DNA of 40,677 bases from Microvirga makkahensis (GTDB lineage: Bacteria; Pseudomonadota; Alphaproteobacteria; Rhizobiales; Beijerinckiaceae): the NCBI RefSeq assembly GCF_009830105.1, contig NZ_WURB01000034.1, positions 1 to 40,677 on the forward strand, read 5' to 3'. Below, one piece after another: positions 15,760 through 23,953 of this stretch. Made by a program: the position numbers and the translations under genes. The first letter of the stretch is position 1. Every line of letters begins with the position of its first letter. Below the pieces are notes generated by a model. The model worked only from the letters and a program-made list of their open reading frames with translations, was not told where the DNA came from and did not search any database.

Positions 15760-16464
15760 TCAGTTGAACTTGTAGTTCAGGCCGGCGCGGAACAAGCTGA
15801 ACTCCGTGTCCCGGCGGATGTTGACGCGACCGGCGAGGGAATAGCTGTCGCTCGTGTCGAGGTTCACGTAGAGGCCCTCGAGCTTTGCGGTGAAGTTGTC
15901 GGTGACCGCGTATTCAAGACCGCCACCCAGGGTCCAGCCGCCGCTGGTGCTGTCGTCACGGCGGTAGCCGAGCGCCGCATCGAGATCCTTGTTGCCGCCC
16001 AGGTCGCCATAGGCGAAGCCGAGGCTGCCGAATACGAGAGCCCGGTCGACGGCGAGGCCCGCACGGGCGCGGACCGTGCCGAAATAGCCTTCCTCCTCAC
16101 CGCGGTAGTAGGTGCCGAGATAAGTTGCTCCCTTGTCGCCGATGGCGGCGTATTGAAGGTCCGCCTCCGCACCGACCACGAACATGCCGAGCTGATAATT
16201 GTAGCCGCCCTGGACACCGCCAACGAAGCCGCTCTTGCGGCGGCCGCCGGTGACGTTGAAGGCAGGGTCGTAATACTGGCTGACGCCGGAACTGCGACCA
16301 TAGCCGAGATTCACGCCGGCATAGAACCCGCTCCAGGTGAAGACCGGCAGGGCGTCGTAGGCTGGGGCCGGGGAAAACCGCGACGGAAGATCGGCCGCCT
16401 GGACGCTCGAGACGGCAATGAAGGCTGCGGTGGCAGCGAGAAGGCGGAGGGCAGACGTACGCAT
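15760..16464 (-). CDS. outer-membrane beta-barrel porin-like protein (Omp25/RopB type)
   Basis: Exported protein of 234 residues. The signal peptide (MRTSALRLLAATAAFIAVSS, then VQA) is cleaved about residue 23, before ADLPSRF. The mature part begins with FTWSGFYAGVNLGYG, the hallmark first strand of rhizobial Omp25/31-like barrels, continues with alternating amphipathic strands such as GGVQGGYNYQLGMFVVGAEAD and GTVRARAGLAVDRALVFGSLGFAYG, and ends RAGLNYKFN with a C-terminal aromatic next to the last residue, suited to BAM recognition. An eight-stranded barrel is expected. I chose the ATG at 16464; a GTG three bases upstream is possible. A well-spaced promoter and a strong terminator flank it. 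Confidence 0.9.
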   Translation of the reverse strand: MRTSALRLLAATAAFIAVSSVQAADLPSRFSPAPAYDALPVFTWSGFYAGVNLGYGRSSGVSQYYDPAFNVTGGRRKSGFVGGVQGGYNYQLGMFVVGAEADLQYAAIGDKGATYLGTYYRGEEEGYFGTVRARAGLAVDRALVFGSLGFAYGDLGGNKDLDAALGYRRDDSTSGGWTLGGGLEYAVTDNFTAKLEGLYVNLDTSDSYSLAGRVNIRRDTEFSLFRAGLNYKFN

Positions 16465-16522
16465 CACTGTTGGTCCGGGTTGAGCATCGAAACACGCTAG
16501 GCATAAATTGCCTGTCCCGGGC

Positions 16523-16552
16523 TAAATAGGCTCGGAAGGAGTACCTATGCAA
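16523..16552 (-). promoter_or_regulatory. probable sigma70-type promoter of the outer-membrane protein gene
   Basis: On the minus strand TTGCAT (16552-16547) and TATTTA (16528-16523) are 18 bp apart, leaving a 5' untranslated region of about 50 nt before the ATG at 16464. Matches to consensus are 4 of 6 in each hexamer, reasonable for a strongly expressed gene. Confidence 0.4.
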
Positions 16553-16713
16553 TATGATTGCCTGTGCCGCCTGGCAACATGATTGACGCCTTATGAATCT
16601 TTACTTCCCGTAAACCATGAAACCGTCCGGGAATTGCTGGAGCCGGCCGTTCGCCGCAATAGGGCTGCGGGATTGAACATTCCAAACCAGAGTTGAGAGA
16701 CGAAGAGAACTTT

Positions 16714-16739
16714 GCCCTGCTCTTCAGGCAGGGCTTTTT
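16714..16739 (+). terminator. orphan intrinsic terminator, plus strand
   Basis: Perfect 7-bp stem GCCCTGC / GCAGGGC with a 7-nt loop followed directly by TTTTT. On the minus strand the same hairpin is followed by AAAG, so it is oriented for plus-strand transcription, although both neighbouring genes are on the minus strand. Confidence 0.65.
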
Positions 16740-16757
16740 CTCGGCCTCTCATGCAGC

Positions 16758-17216
16758 TCAGGTTCGATCCGCGCGCCGGTTCATGGCCTCGGCTCGCCGG
16801 GCGATCACGTCCACATCGGCACTCATGGGCAGCACCGCGGGATCGAGGTCGGCGGTAGGAAACCAGCACGCTTCGAGCGCATCGTCGCCGGCGAGGGGAG
16901 TGCCGGTAAGCCAACGGCAGCGGACGGCGATCAGAATGTAATGCTGGCGAATGCCGCCATCCCCGGAGGGCACGAGGACGTCGAGGGTGGTGATGATCTC
17001 CTGGGCTTCTCCCGCGATGCCTGTCTCCTCCAGGAGTTCCCGGACCGCGGCCTCGGCAATCGTCTCTCCGAAATCGATCTTGCCGCCCGGAAAGCCCCAG
17101 AGGCCCGCATCCGGCGGGTTGGCCCTGCGCACGAGAAGCGCCTTCCCTTCGTGAATGACCACGGCGATCACCGCGGGAATAGGGAAGGGAGCATGAAAAA
17201 AGGCTTGGCCAGTCAT
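16758..17216 (-). CDS. Nudix hydrolase (ADP-ribose pyrophosphatase/MutT-like)
   Basis: Cytoplasmic protein of 152 residues that should cleave a nucleoside-diphosphate-X substrate. The Nudix box is complete: G45-KIDFG-E51, then R59-E60-LLEE-TG-I (positions 45-67), preceded by GLWGFPGG. The N-terminal PIPAVIAVVIHEGKALLVRR resembles the ADP-ribose/MutT-type NUDIX subfamily with PPDAGLWGFPGGK. The exact substrate cannot be stated. The ATG at 17216 has AAGG 7 bp ahead; a TTG at 17222 is an alternative. Unusually, the start codon lies inside the loop of the hairpin that appears to terminate the upstream phasin transcript, so translation may depend on read-through or on another promoter. Confidence 0.88.
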   Translation of the reverse strand: MTGQAFFHAPFPIPAVIAVVIHEGKALLVRRANPPDAGLWGFPGGKIDFGETIAEAAVRELLEETGIAGEAQEIITTLDVLVPSGDGGIRQHYILIAVRCRWLTGTPLAGDDALEACWFPTADLDPAVLPMSADVDVIARRAEAMNRRADRT

Positions 17217-17227
17217 GACCAAGCCTT
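17196..17227 (-). terminator. intrinsic terminator after the first phasin gene, overlapping the Nudix start
   Basis: On the minus strand AAGGCTTGG and CCAAGCCTT form a perfect 9-bp stem with a 10-nt loop, followed by TTTT. It lies 33 bp past the phasin stop. The loop holds the ATG of the Nudix gene. Confidence 0.7.
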
Positions 17228-17259
17228 AACTCATGAGGCAGATTTTCGATAGCGGGCGA

Positions 17260-17760
17260 TCAGCGGGTCTGCCGCAGGAAAGCCGATTGCAGGGGCTCCA
17301 CGCTCCTGGTCATCCAGCGGGCCGTGGTTTCCGCGACATCTTTCCACTGTGATGAGGCCGCCTGGAAGGCTTGGCGCGCCGCTCCGGTCTGAGCGTTCAA
17401 GCTGTCCGGGAGCCTGGGATTCTCGATCGCCGCGCGCCACAGGTCGATCGCCGCATCGCCCTGGGCCTGAAGAGCCTGGATGATCTTCTCATTCACTTCG
17501 AGAGCGCCCTTGGCGGAAGCGGCAACCGTTTCGCGCATGGCTTGGCGGATCGCCTCGCCCTGATCGCGGAAGGAGAAGACCAAAGGCTCGCTGTCTTTGG
17601 ATCGGATCTCGACATCTGCAGAGAGCCTGTCCGCAGGGGCGGGTTCTGCGGCCTGCACGATCTCTGCGCTCCCGGCGGCATGTTCTGCTGCCATTTCGAC
17701 AAGATCGGGCTTGGGAGCGCTCTTGGCGCTGCGGGTCCTGGTCTTCTTGGCTTCCGTCAT
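17260..17760 (-). CDS. phasin family protein (166 aa)
   Basis: Polyhydroxyalkanoate granule-associated protein of the phasin_2 type. After a Lys/Arg/Ala-rich N-terminus (MTEAKKTRTRSAKSAPK) and a disordered Ala/Glu stretch comes an amphipathic helical region (about 60-160) with RQAMRETVAASAKGALEVNE and WKDVAETTARWMTRSVEPLQ. Phasins coat PHA granules and influence their size; similar proteins also act in stress. GAGG lies 8 bp before the ATG. The stronger phasin gene lies 36 bp upstream on the same strand, so the two form an operon. No phaC, phaR or phaZ is in the window. Confidence 0.8.
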   Translation of the reverse strand: MTEAKKTRTRSAKSAPKPDLVEMAAEHAAGSAEIVQAAEPAPADRLSADVEIRSKDSEPLVFSFRDQGEAIRQAMRETVAASAKGALEVNEKIIQALQAQGDAAIDLWRAAIENPRLPDSLNAQTGAARQAFQAASSQWKDVAETTARWMTRSVEPLQSAFLRQTR

Positions 17761-17796
17761 CGTGACGTCCTCGCGAAGGTATCTGTGAGAAGGCGC

Positions 17797-18177
17797 TTAC
17801 TTCTTCGAGCCGGGCTGCTTCATGGCAGACTGGGCAAGCGAGCCGAATTCTTTCATCTGGGTCTGCATCGCCTCGAACTGGTTGCGCACGAACTCCGCCT
17901 GGATCTGCATGGCCTCCTGCACGTCCTTGGCGCGGACCATCCGCTGGGCGAGGTCGAAGGCCGCGGCCAGATTCTGCTCGGCATAGGCGAAGCTCTTGCG
18001 GGTGGCATCCTTGGCGCTGGCCTGGACCGTGTTGGCAGAGCCCTCGAAGGTATCGACAGTCTTCTGAGCCGCATTGAGGAAGCCATCGATGGCCTTGCGG
18101 GCCTGCTCGACGCTTTTCTCGGCGAAGTCGCGCATTTCAGCCGGAATTTCGTAGTTCTGATTCGGATTCGTTGCCAT
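17797..18177 (-). CDS. phasin (PhaP-type, 126 aa)
   Basis: Classic short phasin: NYEIPAEMRDFAEKSVEQAR at the N-terminus, AIDGFLNAAQKTVDTFE, then a long amphipathic helix with AYAEQNLAAAFDLAQRMVRA, VQEAMQIQAEFVRNQFEAM and a Gln/Met-rich end. It binds the surface of polyhydroxybutyrate granules. The start is ATG 18177 with GAGGAG ahead; an in-frame upstream Met would place the operator inside the coding region and is rejected. The 20-bp tandem repeat at 18201-18240, just upstream, is a candidate operator for the PHA-responsive repressor PhaR. Confidence 0.9.
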   Translation of the reverse strand: MATNPNQNYEIPAEMRDFAEKSVEQARKAIDGFLNAAQKTVDTFEGSANTVQASAKDATRKSFAYAEQNLAAAFDLAQRMVRAKDVQEAMQIQAEFVRNQFEAMQTQMKEFGSLAQSAMKQPGSKK

Positions 18178-18200
18178 GGGTCGCTCCTCTTGCCTGGCGT

Positions 18201-18240
18201 TTGTGCAGTGCAATATCACATTGTGCGGTGCAAAATCAAC
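18201..18240 (-). promoter_or_regulatory. 20-bp tandem repeat, candidate PhaR operator of the phasin operon
   Basis: Two adjacent 20-bp units, TTGTGCAGTGCAATATCACA and TTGTGCGGTGCAAAATCAAC, agree at 16 of 20 positions. Each contains TGCRGTGCA, a near-palindrome. Spacing of two helical turns would put two repressor dimers on the same face. TGC-rich sites are known for PhaR upstream of phaP in Paracoccus and Rhodobacter; binding here is inferred. Confidence 0.55.
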
Positions 18241-18378
18241 AGCTATCAGGCCCAGAGTATTAAGGTTACCTCAAAGTAAAAGGATTCAAGAGCCCAAGCC
18301 TGCTGCCACCTTGCCAACATTCGTCTAAAACCTCTTCACTAAGGTCATTCTACGTCGGTGCAGGAACGAGACCGCCAT

Positions 18379-21081
18379 ATGAACCGGGCTCCTAACCCAT
18401 ACGAGGCGCTGATCGCGCGGCTTGCCGCCGAGTCCGGCTTGAGCCTGATGGCCAAGCTCGGAGCCCCCGTGCTCGTCTGGGATCGCGGCGTCGAAAGGCT
18501 CCTGTGGGCTTCGCCTGCCGCTGAGGGATTGGCCGAGGCTCTCGCGGACAGGGCGGGGCGGCTCGTTCCGGGCCTTCGCGCCCGCGAGCGCCTGCGGATC
18601 CTGGCCGCAGGCGGCGCCCCTCGCGAAGGCGCACGCCTGGAGCGTCTGCGCCTCAACCCGATGCGCACTTGGCAGCCCGTGCCCTGCGCCTGCCGTCTCG
18701 CGGTGCTGGACGACGGGGAAGAGGTTCTCGTGACGGCGCTCCTCGGACCTGTTCCCCAAGGCTTCGAGCGCCCAAGCGAGCCTTCCCTCTCCACAGCGGC
18801 GGAAGAGGTCCGCTCCGACATCGCGAACGCGTCCGCGGAACAGGCGTCCATCGGGCGGGAGAGGGCGCGCTCTTCCGTCCGGTTCGTCTGGCAGGCCGAT
18901 GCCGAGGCCCGGTTCACGCATGTGTCGCCCGCCCTCGCCGAAGCCGTCGGAAGGCGGGCAGGAGACATCGTGGGCCGAACCTGGGACGAACTGACGCGCA
19001 CTGTCGTATCCGATCCCGAGGGGATTGTTGCACGCAGCTTCGCACAAGGTGAGACGTGGAGCGCGCGGACCGTCTATTGGGCGATGGACGATCAGGCCAT
19101 GGAGGTTCCCGTCGAGTGGGGCGGCATGCCGGTCTTCGGGCCTGGCCGCGAGCTCCATGGGTTCCGTGGCTTCGGTCTCCTGCGCATGAGCGAAAAGCGG
19201 GAGAGGGGCGATCGAGCTCTTCCGGCGGGCGTGGAGACCAAGCCGTACCTGACGGATGCGGCTCTGCCTTTCTCCCCTCCGGAGGATAAGGGCGCACCGC
19301 AAGCCGCTTCTCAGGAAGACGAGAGCTGGTTCGCCCACCTGCGTGAACGGGTGGCCGAAGCGATCGGAAGCGCCAAGCCCGTCGAAACGCCATCGGAAAC
19401 GACCGGGACATCCCAGGCGCAGGATGCCGCCGGGAAGACGCGTCCCGCGCCCGCCTCCAGCCTGTCATCTGCCGAGCGCAACGCTTTTCGCGAGATTGCC
19501 CGCGCCTTGGGAGCAAGGCTGGAGGAAAAGAACGCCGAAACGGCCGTGCCTTCAGACGAGGTGGCAGCGGAAGAAGCTGCCCATAAGGGAGCATCGGCCA
19601 CCGCGCCGGAACAGACTCCGCCTGCCGCTCCGGCGGCATCCGAGAATGCCGACCGGATCCTCGACCGTCTTCCGGTGGGTATTCTCGTTCATCGCGGCGA
19701 GAGAATTCTTTTCGCCAATCGCTTCCTGCTCGATATGACCGGCTACGGGACGATCGAACAGGTCATGAGCGAAGGCGGCCTTGTGCAGCTGTTCCGTGGC
19801 TCGCCGGCGCTGGACCCGTCGGCAGAGGACGATGCGGGTCTCGCTCTCACGACACGCGACGGTGAGGCTGTTGCCGTCGCCGTGCGCGCGTCCGACGTCG
19901 AATGGAGCGGCGAGCCTTCGCAGCTCATGCTGATCCGCCGGTCGTTCAACTCACGCCACGCGCAGGACGGCCGGGTGCAGGAGCTTGAGGCAATCCTCGA
20001 TACGGCAACCGACGGTGTGGTCCTGTTCGACGAGGCGGGCCGCATCCTCTCCCTCAACCGTTCGGCGGAGGCTCTGTTCGGCTACCACCAGCGGGAGGTG
20101 GCGGGCAGCGCCCTCACGGTGCTGCTTGCGCCCGAGAGCCACAGGGAGGTGCTCGACTACCTGGAGGGGCTGCAATCGCCGGGCGTCGCCGGCCTGCTCA
20201 ACGACGGACGCGAAGTGCTGGGCCGCGAGCGGCAGGGCGGCACCATTCCGCTCTTCATGACCATGGGTCAGGTGGGCGGGGAGGCGAGCCGCAAATTCTG
20301 TGCCGTGCTGCGCGACATGACCACCTTCAAGAAGGCGGAGGGCGAACTCGTCGGCGCGAGACGGGCGGCGGAAAAGGCAAGCGCTCAGAAATCCGATCTC
20401 CTCGCCAAGATCAGCCATGAGATCCGCACTCCCCTCAACGCCATCATCGGCTTTGCCGAAGTGATGCTGGAGGAGCGTTTCGGCCCCATCGGGAACGAGC
20501 GCTACAAGGAATATCTGCGCGACGTTCACGCATCCGGATCGCATGTGATCAGCCTCGTGAACGATCTGCTCGATCTGGCGAAGGTCGAGGCGGGTCGGCT
20601 CGAATTGTCCTTCACCGGCGTCAACCTCAACGATCTCGTGTCCTCCTGCGTGACCCTGCTTCAACCGCAGGCCATGCGGGACAGGATCGTCGTGCGCACG
20701 AGCTTCGCATCCCGGTTGCCGCTGGTCGTGGCCGATGAGCGCTCCTTGCGCCAAATCGTGCTCAACCTCGTGTCCAACGCCATCAAGTTCACGGATGCGG
20801 GCGGGCAGGTAATCGTCTCGACCGCCACGACGGACCGGGGCGAGGTGGCGTTCCGGGTGCGGGACACGGGCATCGGCATGACTCCCGAGGAGGTCGAGGC
20901 GGCCCTCGAGCCGTTCCGGCAGATCGCCACCTCCCGCAAGCCCGGCGGGACCGGCCTGGGCCTTCCGCTCACCAAGGCCCTGGTCGAGGCGAACCGGGGC
21001 GCCATGAGGATTGCGAGCAACCCGAAGGAGGGCACGCTCGTGGAGGTCATCTTCCCTCCGACCCGGGTGCCTGCGGAGTGA
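18379..21081 (+). CDS. multi-PAS sensor histidine kinase of the PleC/DivJ/PdhS type
   Basis: Protein of 900 residues with no membrane segment: PAS domains at about 165-270, 420-530 and 532-650, a HisKA domain at about 668-735 with the phospho-acceptor His680 in SHEIRTPLNAIIGFAEVM, and a HATPase domain at about 780-895 with N-box NLVSNAIKF and G-boxes DTGIGM and GGTGLGLP. The stretch ERFGPIGNERYKEYLRDVH after the H-box is typical of the kinases that act on the cell-fate regulator DivK in alphaproteobacteria; which paralog this is cannot be decided. The region 290-420 is Pro/Ala/Glu-rich and probably disordered. I chose ATG 18379; a GTG at 18358 is an alternative. No response regulator is adjacent. 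Confidence 0.9.
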   Translation: MNRAPNPYEALIARLAAESGLSLMAKLGAPVLVWDRGVERLLWASPAAEGLAEALADRAGRLVPGLRARERLRILAAGGAPREGARLERLRLNPMRTWQPVPCACRLAVLDDGEEVLVTALLGPVPQGFERPSEPSLSTAAEEVRSDIANASAEQASIGRERARSSVRFVWQADAEARFTHVSPALAEAVGRRAGDIVGRTWDELTRTVVSDPEGIVARSFAQGETWSARTVYWAMDDQAMEVPVEWGGMPVFGPGRELHGFRGFGLLRMSEKRERGDRALPAGVETKPYLTDAALPFSPPEDKGAPQAASQEDESWFAHLRERVAEAIGSAKPVETPSETTGTSQAQDAAGKTRPAPASSLSSAERNAFREIARALGARLEEKNAETAVPSDEVAAEEAAHKGASATAPEQTPPAAPAASENADRILDRLPVGILVHRGERILFANRFLLDMTGYGTIEQVMSEGGLVQLFRGSPALDPSAEDDAGLALTTRDGEAVAVAVRASDVEWSGEPSQLMLIRRSFNSRHAQDGRVQELEAILDTATDGVVLFDEAGRILSLNRSAEALFGYHQREVAGSALTVLLAPESHREVLDYLEGLQSPGVAGLLNDGREVLGRERQGGTIPLFMTMGQVGGEASRKFCAVLRDMTTFKKAEGELVGARRAAEKASAQKSDLLAKISHEIRTPLNAIIGFAEVMLEERFGPIGNERYKEYLRDVHASGSHVISLVNDLLDLAKVEAGRLELSFTGVNLNDLVSSCVTLLQPQAMRDRIVVRTSFASRLPLVVADERSLRQIVLNLVSNAIKFTDAGGQVIVSTATTDRGEVAFRVRDTGIGMTPEEVEAALEPFRQIATSRKPGGTGLGLPLTKALVEANRGAMRIASNPKEGTLVEVIFPPTRVPAE

Positions 21082-21184
21082 CATCCGCATTTCGGCGGAT
21101 TTGATCCAGGACATTTGACCCCCGGTCTCCGGGCGTTAGCTTTGGGAAACTGCTTCAAGCCGCCCGCGAGACGAAGGATCGCCC

Positions 21185-23908
21185 ATGTCCACCTATCGCC
21201 TGGATACGCTGTTCAGTCCCCGATCCGTCGCCGTCGTCGGGGCGAGCCCGCGGCCGGGCTCCCTCGGGCTGACCTTCCTGAGGAACCTGATCCAGGGCGG
21301 GTTCGCGGGGGCGCTCTATCCCGTCAATCCGCATCACAGGGAGATCGAGGAAAGGCCATGCTTCGCGTCCGTCGCCAAGCTGCCGGAAACGCCCGATCTC
21401 GTCGTCGTCGCGGTGCCGCCCCGCAACGTGCTCGACGTGATCGAGGATGCGGGCCGGAGAGGGGTGGCCGCCGCCATCATCGCCACCACCGGTCTCGGCC
21501 ATGGCGCGGATTCCCTCTCCGAGCAGGTGAGGCTCGCGGCGAGGCGCTACGGCCTGCGGATCGTCGGGCCGAACTGCATCGGCGTCCTGTCCCCTCGGGC
21601 GCGCATGAATGCGAGTTTCGCCGCCCACGACGCCAAGCCGGGAGACCTCGCGCTCATCTCCCAGTCCGGCGCGGTGGCCGTGGGGCTCGTGGAATGGGCC
21701 GCGCAGCGGCAGGTCGGCTTTTCCGCCATCGTATCTCTGGGCGACAAGATCGACGTGGATTTCAGCGACTGCCTCGACTTCTTCTCCGCCGATGCCGGCA
21801 CGCGCGCGATCCTGCTCTACATCGAATCCATCGGGAACGCGAAGAAGTTCATGTCGGCGGCGCGGGCCGCCGCCCGCATCAAGCCCGTGGTGGTCATCAA
21901 GGCCGGGCGCCATGCGCAGGGCGCGAAAGCGGCGGCGACGCATACGGGCGCGCTGGCAGGCTCCGATGCCGTGTACGACGCCGCTTTCCGCAGGGCGGGC
22001 CTGCTGCGCGTGCTGGATCTCGACCAGCTCTTCGCGGCGGCCGAGACGCTCGGGCGGCAGAAGCCCTTCCCCGGCAACCGCCTTGCGCTGCTCACCAATG
22101 GCGGCGGCGTCGGGGTCCTCGCAACGGACCGGCTCATCGACATGGGAGGGACGCTCGCCAGCGTCTCGCCGGCGACGTTCAAGAAGCTGAACGCCATTCT
22201 CCCGCCCACATGGTCGCAGAGCAATCCGGTGGACATCATCGGCGATGCGGAACCGGCGCGTTACGCGGGGGCGCTCGAAGCGCTGCTCGACGACCCGGAG
22301 AACGATGCGGTCCTCATCCTGAACGTGCCGACCGCCGTCGCGGGCGCGGCCGACGTGGCGAGAACCGTCACCGACGTGGTCAAGCGCCACCGCGCCAAGG
22401 GCTTCCAGCAGAAGCCGGTCTTTGCGGCTTGGATCGGAGAGGACCCGGATTCGGCGCGCGTGTTCGAGGCGGCGCGGATTCCGCATTATGCGACCGAAGC
22501 CGACGCGGTGCGCGGCTTCATGCAGCTCGTGCGCTATCGCGAGGCGCAGACGGAGCTGATGGAAACGCCCGACAACCTGCCCCACGAGTTCTCGCCGGAC
22601 CCGGAGGCCGCCCGCGCCATTGTCGCTCGGGTCCTGGCCGAGGATCGCCGCTGGCTCAATCCGCTCGAGGTCGATGCGCTGCTCAGGGCCTACGACATTC
22701 CGACCGCGCCCGTGACCCTGGCCAGGACTCCGGACGAGGCGGTCGAAGCCGCGCGGCCCGTCCTTGCCGAGGGCGGGCGGGTGGCGGTGAAAGTGCTCTC
22801 GCCGGACATCGTGCACAAATCCGATATCGGCGGCGTGCAGCTCGATCTCTCGACGGAAGAATCGGTGCGCAAGGCCGCGGCCGATATCTTCGAGCGCGCC
22901 GCGCGCCTGCGGCCCGGCGCCTCGATCACGGGCGTCATGGTTCAGCCCATGGTGCGCCGGGCCAAGGCGCGCGAGCTGATCGCGGGTCTCGCGGACGATC
23001 CGTCCTTCGGCCCCGTCGTGCTGTTCGGACGCGGCGGGACCGCGGTGGAGGTGATCAACGACAGGGCGCTCGCCCTGCCGCCCCTCGATCTGAAGCTCGC
23101 GGACGATCTCATCGCACACACCCGCGTGTCGCGGCGCCTCAAGGCCTATCGGGATGTTCCGGCCGCCGACGAACGTGCGATCGCGCTCACCCTCGTGAAG
23201 CTCGCGCAGCTGGCCGCCGACGTGCCGGAGGTGCGCGAGCTCGACATCAACCCGCTGCTCGCCGACCACATGGGCGTGATCGCCGTGGACGCGCGCGTCC
23301 TCGTGGCGCCCGAGGTGAAGAAGGGAAGCGGACACCCGCGCTTCGCCGTCAGGCCCTATCCGGCGGAGTGGGAGCGCACCGTCACCCTGCGCAACGGACG
23401 CAAGGCTTTCGTGCGTCCCGTCAGGCCGGAGGATGAGGAGGAGTTCAGGCGCTTCTTCGAAAAGATCACGCCGGAGGATCTGCGTCTCCGCTTCTTCGCG
23501 CCGGTCCGCGATTTCAGCCACACCTTCCTGGCGCGGCTGACGCAGCTCGATTACGCCCGCGCCATCGCCTTCGTGGCCTTCGACGACCAGACCGGGGAGA
23601 TGATGGGCGCGGTTCGCCTGCATGCGGACGCGAACCACGAGACGGGCGAGTACGGCATTCTCCTGCGCTCCGATCTCAAAGGAATTGGCCTCGGATGGAT
23701 CCTCATGCGCCTCATGATCGAATGGGCGAAGGCGGAGGGCCTGCACGAAGTCGAAGGGCAGGTTCTGCGCGAGAACACTACGATGCTCGACATGTGCCGC
23801 AGCCTCGGTTTCTCCATTCGCATCGATCCCGACGATCCGGAGCTGCGCATCGTGACACTCCCCATCGCCTCCATCCATGAGCCCGGGAAGCTGGCGGATC
23901 CCGCCTAG
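21185..23908 (+). CDS. Pat-type protein lysine acetyltransferase (acyl-CoA synthetase-like plus GNAT)
   Basis: Protein of 907 residues: an NDP-forming acyl-CoA synthetase-like module (CoA-binding domain about 1-130 with VAVVGASPRPGSLG; succinyl-CoA-ligase-like about 150-460; ATP-grasp about 480-720 with VAVKVLSPDIVHKSDIGGV) fused to a C-terminal GNAT domain (about 740-885, acetyl-CoA loop LKGIGLGWILM). This is the architecture of Pat/YfiQ/Pka, which acetylates and inactivates acetyl-CoA synthetase and other proteins. His253 in ATHTGALAGSD occupies the spot of the phospho-histidine of active synthetases, which I recall as lost in enterobacterial Pat. The ATG at 21185 follows AAGGA at 21174-21178, and a 103-bp gap separates it from the kinase gene. 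Confidence 0.92.
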   Translation: MSTYRLDTLFSPRSVAVVGASPRPGSLGLTFLRNLIQGGFAGALYPVNPHHREIEERPCFASVAKLPETPDLVVVAVPPRNVLDVIEDAGRRGVAAAIIATTGLGHGADSLSEQVRLAARRYGLRIVGPNCIGVLSPRARMNASFAAHDAKPGDLALISQSGAVAVGLVEWAAQRQVGFSAIVSLGDKIDVDFSDCLDFFSADAGTRAILLYIESIGNAKKFMSAARAAARIKPVVVIKAGRHAQGAKAAATHTGALAGSDAVYDAAFRRAGLLRVLDLDQLFAAAETLGRQKPFPGNRLALLTNGGGVGVLATDRLIDMGGTLASVSPATFKKLNAILPPTWSQSNPVDIIGDAEPARYAGALEALLDDPENDAVLILNVPTAVAGAADVARTVTDVVKRHRAKGFQQKPVFAAWIGEDPDSARVFEAARIPHYATEADAVRGFMQLVRYREAQTELMETPDNLPHEFSPDPEAARAIVARVLAEDRRWLNPLEVDALLRAYDIPTAPVTLARTPDEAVEAARPVLAEGGRVAVKVLSPDIVHKSDIGGVQLDLSTEESVRKAAADIFERAARLRPGASITGVMVQPMVRRAKARELIAGLADDPSFGPVVLFGRGGTAVEVINDRALALPPLDLKLADDLIAHTRVSRRLKAYRDVPAADERAIALTLVKLAQLAADVPEVRELDINPLLADHMGVIAVDARVLVAPEVKKGSGHPRFAVRPYPAEWERTVTLRNGRKAFVRPVRPEDEEEFRRFFEKITPEDLRLRFFAPVRDFSHTFLARLTQLDYARAIAFVAFDDQTGEMMGAVRLHADANHETGEYGILLRSDLKGIGLGWILMRLMIEWAKAEGLHEVEGQVLRENTTMLDMCRSLGFSIRIDPDDPELRIVTLPIASIHEPGKLADPA

Positions 23909-23953
23909 AGCTGTTTCCGTTGACGCGAGGCCGCCCCACATCTCTGGCTTTCC

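Larger units (their letters stand above)
16515..16739 (+). ncRNA. candidate small RNA ending in an orphan terminator
   Basis: The plus strand between two minus-strand genes has promoter-like TTGAGC (16480-16485), a 17-bp spacer and ATAAAT (16503-16508), a palindrome TTTAC-TTCCC-GTAAA at 16600-16614, and a clear intrinsic terminator at 16714-16739. No sizable plus-strand gene explains the terminator. A tiny frame starting at 16547 (MQYDCLCRLAT) with AAGGAG ahead could be a leader-type peptide. Ends are approximate and transcription is inferred. Confidence 0.28.

Noticed and set aside
21155..23941. A 928-codon open frame on the minus strand opposite the Pat-type gene
   Set aside because: It has no recognisable domain, biased His/Arg/Glu content and no ribosome binding site. 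It is the mirror of GC-rich codons in a clear plus-strand gene.
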